Assembly: GCA_017116025.1 (NCBI GenBank)
Contig: JAFITR010000001.1
Location: 1-35,401 of the forward strand
Origin: Simkania negevensis
GTDB taxonomy: Bacteria > Chlamydiota > Chlamydiia > Chlamydiales > JAFITR01
Direction: 5' to 3'
DNA: 35,401 nucleotides
The stretch's first letter is position 1. Each line of letters opens with the position of its first letter. Under the pieces are notes generated by a model that saw only the letters and a list, made by a program, of their open reading frames with translations, was not told the DNA's origin and made no database searches. The position numbers and the translations under genes were made by a program. Below are positions 32,218 through 35,401 of the stretch, in pieces.

Positions 32218-32829
32218 ATGCGAGATGGCTTTATGTCTGGTCCTATACAAGTAATGTCTTTAGACAACCCTTTTTACGCTTCTGAGTTGGCGCAGGTTGA
32301 TCGTCCTCCGGAACAGCGGTCCCCTTGGAGAGGGCGTAGCCTTTCTGCAGGAAGCCCAAATAAAGATAACGACTCTGACCGTACCGGAGACCTCGACGCC
32401 TTGTTGTTGCGTGTCTTTGTCCTGCAAAACAAACTCCTAGAGTCTTTCATACATGAACAATTGGATAAGATTGAACAAAACCAGGGCAAGATCAGCAAAC
32501 TCCTGGAGCTGGCAAACTATTTGCGCCGCCATCGTGAGACAGGCATGGATTTCTCTAACGATGACCAGCTGAAAAAACTTGTTGCAGAAGTACGGGAAAT
32601 TGACCCATCGATCCTTCCCGACGAGAAGACGTTGTCATTTGACAAAAATCAGATTGAATCGATCTTGACAGGATGCGAACACGTGGTAAAGCAGTTGAAT
32701 TCAAGAGGAGAGATTGATCGAGTGCACTTGAACGATGCCGTACAAAAACGTGAGCTGTGGAGCACAGAGCTGAGCAAACTGGCCAATAAGCTTCACCAAG
32801 CGAAAATGCGCGTCCTTGACGGAAAATAA
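32218..32829 (+). CDS. Helical protein, possible type III filament/tip-like (SctA-like)
   Basis: The 203-residue protein (alternative ATG at 32233) has a polar, disordered start (PPEQRSPWRGRSLSAGSPN) and a strongly helical remainder: LLLRVFVLQNKLLESFIHEQ, then a middle domain, then NDAVQKRELWSTELSKLANK. There is no signal peptide or membrane span. The pattern of an early helix, small insert and long C-terminal helix, plus the position in front of two translocator-like genes, resembles SctA-class proteins (EspA, SseB). I cannot show homology by eye. No ribosome site is evident before 32218, and GAGATGG before 32233 is weak. The next gene starts 2 nt after the stop, so the two are translationally linked. 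Confidence 0.5.
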   Translation: MRDGFMSGPIQVMSLDNPFYASELAQVDRPPEQRSPWRGRSLSAGSPNKDNDSDRTGDLDALLLRVFVLQNKLLESFIHEQLDKIEQNQGKISKLLELANYLRRHRETGMDFSNDDQLKKLVAEVREIDPSILPDEKTLSFDKNQIESILTGCEHVVKQLNSRGEIDRVHLNDAVQKRELWSTELSKLANKLHQAKMRVLDGK

Positions 32830-32831
32830 CT

Positions 32832-33674
32832 ATGTTCGCTGGGATTGAAAACTGTCACCCCTCTTGTTGGCCTGCGCAAGCAACATCACCCGTTGCAGAG
32901 GCTGCTTCTCCTCCAGGCAACGTGCCGTCGATTGACGAGCGCATCATACACGTAGCAGCTTTGGACTACTCTCTACAAGCCCAACAGAGCAATTCCCTCG
33001 CTTCCGAAATCGATTATGCAAGCAAAAAACTCAATGGCCTTCATGCCGCGTTTTTAGAAAAGAGCAAGCTCATCAGAGAAAAGCTCAAAGCCGTCGATTG
33101 TGTGGCCAAGGTAAAGGCCTTTGTCGCTTACGCCAGTGGGGTGTTGACTCTTGCTGCAGGGGTTACCCTCATCTCCACAGGAGTAGGAGTCGTTGCCGGG
33201 TCTCTATTGATTGCTGCAGGAGCACTCACCCTTACTAACCAACTCATGAACGACACGGGCGGATGGCAAGCTATAGCTAAATTACTCTGCAAAGACGACA
33301 AAGAAAAACAGGAAAAAATCGTAAAAACAATTGAGATTGCCTGCTTATGCCTCGTAACAGCACTCAGTATCGGCGGATATGGATTGGGTGGTGTGGCCGC
33401 TCTCTCAGGAATGGCCCGCATACTCTTTTTCGGAGGCGTCAGCATCGTTCAAATTGGATGGGGAACTATCTATATCACAGAAGCATACTACCGCTCCGCT
33501 GCAAAAAATATTCATGCCGAAACCATCGACCTAGAAGGGGATATAGAGAAGATCTCGGATGCTCGTGCCGATCGCCTTGATGCGTTGCGTGGATCGACAG
33601 AGTGCTTGCGCAAAGTGAACGAGATGGTTAATCGCTTTTTTGCGTCGAGGGAACGCATAGCTCATGCAACATAA
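32832..33674 (+). CDS. Two-hairpin membrane-inserting protein, possible type III translocator (SctE-like)
   Basis: The 280-residue protein has a polar N-terminus, a coiled-coil stretch (about 45-90), and two long glycine-rich hydrophobic regions (about 97-136 and 167-216). These are separated by a charged loop (NDTGGWQAIAKLLCKDDKEKQEKIV), and an amphipathic C-terminal coil (225-270) follows. There is no signal peptide. This arrangement and the first hydrophobic block (AAGVTLISTGVGVVAGSLL) resemble SctE/YopB/SseC/CopB translocators, which insert into host membranes. It is shorter than most members. No SycD/LcrH-type chaperone gene is present nearby. The gene is 2 nt after the previous stop and 11 nt before the next start. 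Confidence 0.55.
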   Translation: MFAGIENCHPSCWPAQATSPVAEAASPPGNVPSIDERIIHVAALDYSLQAQQSNSLASEIDYASKKLNGLHAAFLEKSKLIREKLKAVDCVAKVKAFVAYASGVLTLAAGVTLISTGVGVVAGSLLIAAGALTLTNQLMNDTGGWQAIAKLLCKDDKEKQEKIVKTIEIACLCLVTALSIGGYGLGGVAALSGMARILFFGGVSIVQIGWGTIYITEAYYRSAAKNIHAETIDLEGDIEKISDARADRLDALRGSTECLRKVNEMVNRFFASRERIAHAT

Positions 33675-33685
33675 GGAGACAAAAA

Positions 33686-34237
33686 ATGAATGTTGGTCCT
33701 GTTGAATCAAAAAGGACGGTAGAAGCGGTCCGTTCTTTGCCGCCACGGTCTTCATCTGGTTGTGCTGATGATTTGCAAAAGCGCTTTTTTGAGATCATAT
33801 TGTTGGTGCAAGAGACCCTGTTGGAGCAAAAAGACTTTATCCAAGGTTCGTTGAAAGAAAGGCGCTTGGAGAGGTTGGAGCGGCATGGCGATTCGGCAGG
33901 CAACACGCGTCATCAAGCGAATGCAATTCTTGTTGGAGGTATTGTAGCAGGTCTTTTTAATATCGCTGCGGGGATTGCCGGTATCAAGGGTAGCCAGGGT
34001 GTAAGCCAGCTTCTTCAGGCAGGTTCTCAGCTTGCTAACACGGGGAAAGATTTCTGGAATACATCTAAACAGGGTGAGGCAACACAGATTCAAAGCGACT
34101 TGGATGCTTTGCGTGATTTGCTTGAAGAATTGAAACAGTTTCGAGGAGAGACGGATGAGGGACGTCGACAGTATGAACAAGCGCTTGAACAGTTTCAAAG
34201 AGCACAACGTGAAGCTCTTCGTGACATGACTAACTAA
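33686..34237 (+). CDS. One-hairpin helical protein, possible type III translocator (SctB-like)
   Basis: The 183-residue protein has one hydrophobic glycine-rich segment (about 79-99, ILVGGIVAGLFNIAAGIAGI) in the middle of an otherwise charged helical chain. A C-terminal coiled coil (about 130-180) is rich in Glu and Gln. This is the profile of SctB/YopD/SseD/CopD minor translocators, which form the host-membrane pore with SctE. No signal peptide. AAGGAG lies 7 nt before the ATG at 33686. It closes a three-gene unit whose order (SctA-like, SctE-like, SctB-like) matches the SPI-2-type translocon sseB-sseC-sseD. The resemblance is architectural, not proven. Confidence 0.55.
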   Translation: MNVGPVESKRTVEAVRSLPPRSSSGCADDLQKRFFEIILLVQETLLEQKDFIQGSLKERRLERLERHGDSAGNTRHQANAILVGGIVAGLFNIAAGIAGIKGSQGVSQLLQAGSQLANTGKDFWNTSKQGEATQIQSDLDALRDLLEELKQFRGETDEGRRQYEQALEQFQRAQREALRDMTN

Positions 34238-34263
34238 AAAATAAAACATTACAGGGGGAAGGA

Positions 34264-34896
34264 ATGGATAATTTGCTACAGCATGCGGTACTTGTTTTCT
34301 TCGGATTCTTTGCCATTATGAATCCTATTGCCAATACAACGATCTTCATCGCGCTGACGGCAGGTGAGTCAAAGGCCACCCAGAGAGCAATCGCCATGAG
34401 AGCGACGATATTTACTTTCTGCCTCATCCTTATCTTCTGTTTGCTGGGAAAGCTTATCTTTGAGCTCTTCGGTATCTCAATGGCTGCTTTTCGTATTACA
34501 GGAGGGGGCTTGGTCTTCTTGATAGGGTTTCACATGCTTCAAGGTAGCCCGTCAAAAGTGCAAAGTTCTACCAAAGACGATCAAAAAAGTGCTAAAGAGG
34601 CGAAGCTAGGAGTCGCTATATCGCCTTTAGCAACACCGATTATGGCAGGTCCTGGTACAATCGCCACAGCGATGAACTACACGGCAAAAGAAAGCCTTGC
34701 GCAATCGATTGTTACTATTATTATCTTTGCTATTCTCTGTTTGATTACTCTGGTTTTTTTCCTTTTTGGACAAAGAATAGTGCAAGTGATTGGTGAGTGT
34801 GCAATCAATGTGATCACCCGCTTGATGGGACTTCTCTTAGCCGTGATCGGTATGCAAATGGCTCTCGAAGGTATTCGTGCAGCTAAAATTTTTTAA
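34264..34896 (+). CDS. marC: MarC-family integral membrane protein
   Basis: The 210-residue UPF0056/MarC-family membrane protein has six predicted helices. Family signatures are FAIMNPIANTTIF (17-29), ITGGGLVFLIGFHML, and the second half repeat SPLATPIMAGPGTIATAM. The two halves are inverted-topology repeats, each with a conserved Pro-rich re-entrant motif. No transport substrate is established for the family, and the old link to multiple antibiotic resistance is not supported. GGGGGAAGG precedes the ATG at 34264. The NiSOD gene begins 14 nt after its stop, so they are probably co-transcribed. Confidence 0.93.
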   Translation: MDNLLQHAVLVFFGFFAIMNPIANTTIFIALTAGESKATQRAIAMRATIFTFCLILIFCLLGKLIFELFGISMAAFRITGGGLVFLIGFHMLQGSPSKVQSSTKDDQKSAKEAKLGVAISPLATPIMAGPGTIATAMNYTAKESLAQSIVTIIIFAILCLITLVFFLFGQRIVQVIGECAINVITRLMGLLLAVIGMQMALEGIRAAKIF

Positions 34897-34910
34897 CTAA
34901 AAGGTAAAAT

Positions 34911-35348
34911 ATGAAAAAAGTTCTTCTGGGATTAGCGCTTTCTGCTTTGACTCTGATGCCTTTCTCAACACTATCGGCACATTGTCAGATGCCCTGCGGT
35001 ATCTATCACGATGACCTCGTCTGGGGTGGTCTCTACCAAGATGTCGAGACAATAGAAAAAGCCTACTCTGAAATGATAGCGAACCAAGGCAGCACCTCTC
35101 TCGAACGCAATCAGTTTGTCCGTTGGGTTGACTTAAAAGATCACGCTGCTGATGAGATCACACGCCAGGTGTCGACTTATTTCATCCAACAACGTATTAA
35201 ACCCGATGATTCAAAACTCGAGACAAAACTCCTCGCCGCTTACGATATTATGCACCTCGCTATGGTCGCTAAACAGACCGTTGATCCAGCGATTACGACC
35301 AAATTGAAAAACAAAATCGATGCCTTTCAGTCCCTCATGAAAAAATAA
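34911..35348 (+). CDS. sodN: Secreted nickel-type superoxide dismutase
   Basis: This 145-residue precursor of nickel superoxide dismutase converts superoxide to oxygen and hydrogen peroxide. A clean Sec signal (residues 1-23, ending LSA) directly precedes HCQMPCGIY (24-32), the NiSOD nickel hook, whose first residue must be the free N-terminus His with Cys2 and Cys6 as ligands. Signal peptidase cleavage after Ala23 would create that end, so no dedicated SodX protease is needed. The four-helix body follows with RNQFVRWVDLKDHAADEI and a mature length of about 122 residues, close to known NiSODs. The sequence predicts an enzyme folded outside the cytoplasm (periplasm or beyond). AAAGGT precedes the ATG at 34911. 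It lies 14 nt after marC. Confidence 0.92.
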   Translation: MKKVLLGLALSALTLMPFSTLSAHCQMPCGIYHDDLVWGGLYQDVETIEKAYSEMIANQGSTSLERNQFVRWVDLKDHAADEITRQVSTYFIQQRIKPDDSKLETKLLAAYDIMHLAMVAKQTVDPAITTKLKNKIDAFQSLMKK

Positions 35349-35367
35349 CGAGATCAGATACCCTGCC

Positions 35368-35401
35368 AAACTCGAGCTCCCCTCCGGGGAGACTCGAGTT
35401 T
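35368..35401. repeat. Terminal REP-like palindrome
   Basis: AAACTCGAG-CTCCCC, loop TCC or TCCG, then GGGGAG-ACTCGAGTTT forms an almost perfect hairpin with a one-base bulge, ending at the last base. Its right 16 bases are identical to bases 1-16 of the window. The upstream CTGCC links it to the CTGCCAAACTCGAG tails of the internal REP-like elements. Confidence 0.92.

Overview
The window looks like a stretch of chromosome from a chlamydia-like bacterium (phylum Chlamydiota, most likely an environmental lineage rather than Chlamydia itself). The grounds are a Pkn1-type protein with a kinase-like half fused to a formylglycine-generating-enzyme fold, a ProS whose N-terminus and overall sequence resemble chlamydial ProS, a UbiA/UbiX pair, SurE, gatCAB with no other nitrogen-assimilation genes nearby, and genes resembling type III secretion translocators. 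The family cannot be fixed from the sequence alone. There are no rRNA genes, transposases or phage structural genes.

Layout. 1-273: GC-rich palindromic repeats. 274-2755 (+): YitT-family membrane protein and Pkn1-like pseudokinase. 2756-2963: long hairpin. 2964-4414 (-): ubiA and ubiX, translationally coupled. 4415-4826: second long hairpin. 4827-7962 (+): overlapping proS-cysS. 7963-8175: third long hairpin. 8176-12197 (-): TPR-like lipoprotein, a 48-aa membrane microprotein, a degenerate receiver/histidine-kinase protein and lysS, tightly packed. 12605-16270 (-): MoxR-type AAA+ ATPase, a TraB/TIKI-like protein, surE, tRNA-Val and tRNA-Asp. 16271-16770: dense repeats. 16771-17380 (+): SEC-C protein, tRNA-Thr, tRNA-Tyr. 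17591-18296 (+): HigBA-like toxin-antitoxin module with promoter and operator. 18356-20581 (-): large putative DXD glycosyltransferase. 20982-25843: two-partner secretion exoprotein and its outer-membrane transporter, placed tail to tail. 25844-26256: repeats. 26257-29504 (-): gatC-gatA-gatB. 29647-32103 (+): metallo-beta-lactamase-fold hydrolase and two tandem paralogous membrane proteins, ended by a strong terminator. 32218-34237 (+): three genes in the order filament/tip-like, two-hairpin translocator-like, one-hairpin translocator-like (SctA-SctE-SctB order). 34264-35348 (+): MarC and a secreted nickel superoxide dismutase.

How the parts work together. Core functions (aminoacyl-tRNA synthetases for Pro, Cys and Lys, tRNA amidotransferase, four tRNAs, quinone biosynthesis) are interleaved with surface and host-interaction genes: two-partner secretion, a possible translocon, a putative glycosyltransferase and a secreted NiSOD. 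Almost every intergenic gap above 200 bp holds a repeat. Two classes stand out. One is a REP-like family built of GC-rich mini-hairpins. The other is a set of long hairpins whose arms are tandem units of about 9 nt, differing in sequence from hairpin to hairpin, with a shared A-rich loop in three of them. The first 16 and last 16 bases of the window are identical and belong to a REP-like palindrome, so the window probably stops at dispersed repeats.

The most interesting items are the period-9 hairpins with covarying arms, the MoxR/TraB-like pair, the SctA-E-B-like trio, the secreted NiSOD, and the two signalling proteins that have lost catalytic residues.
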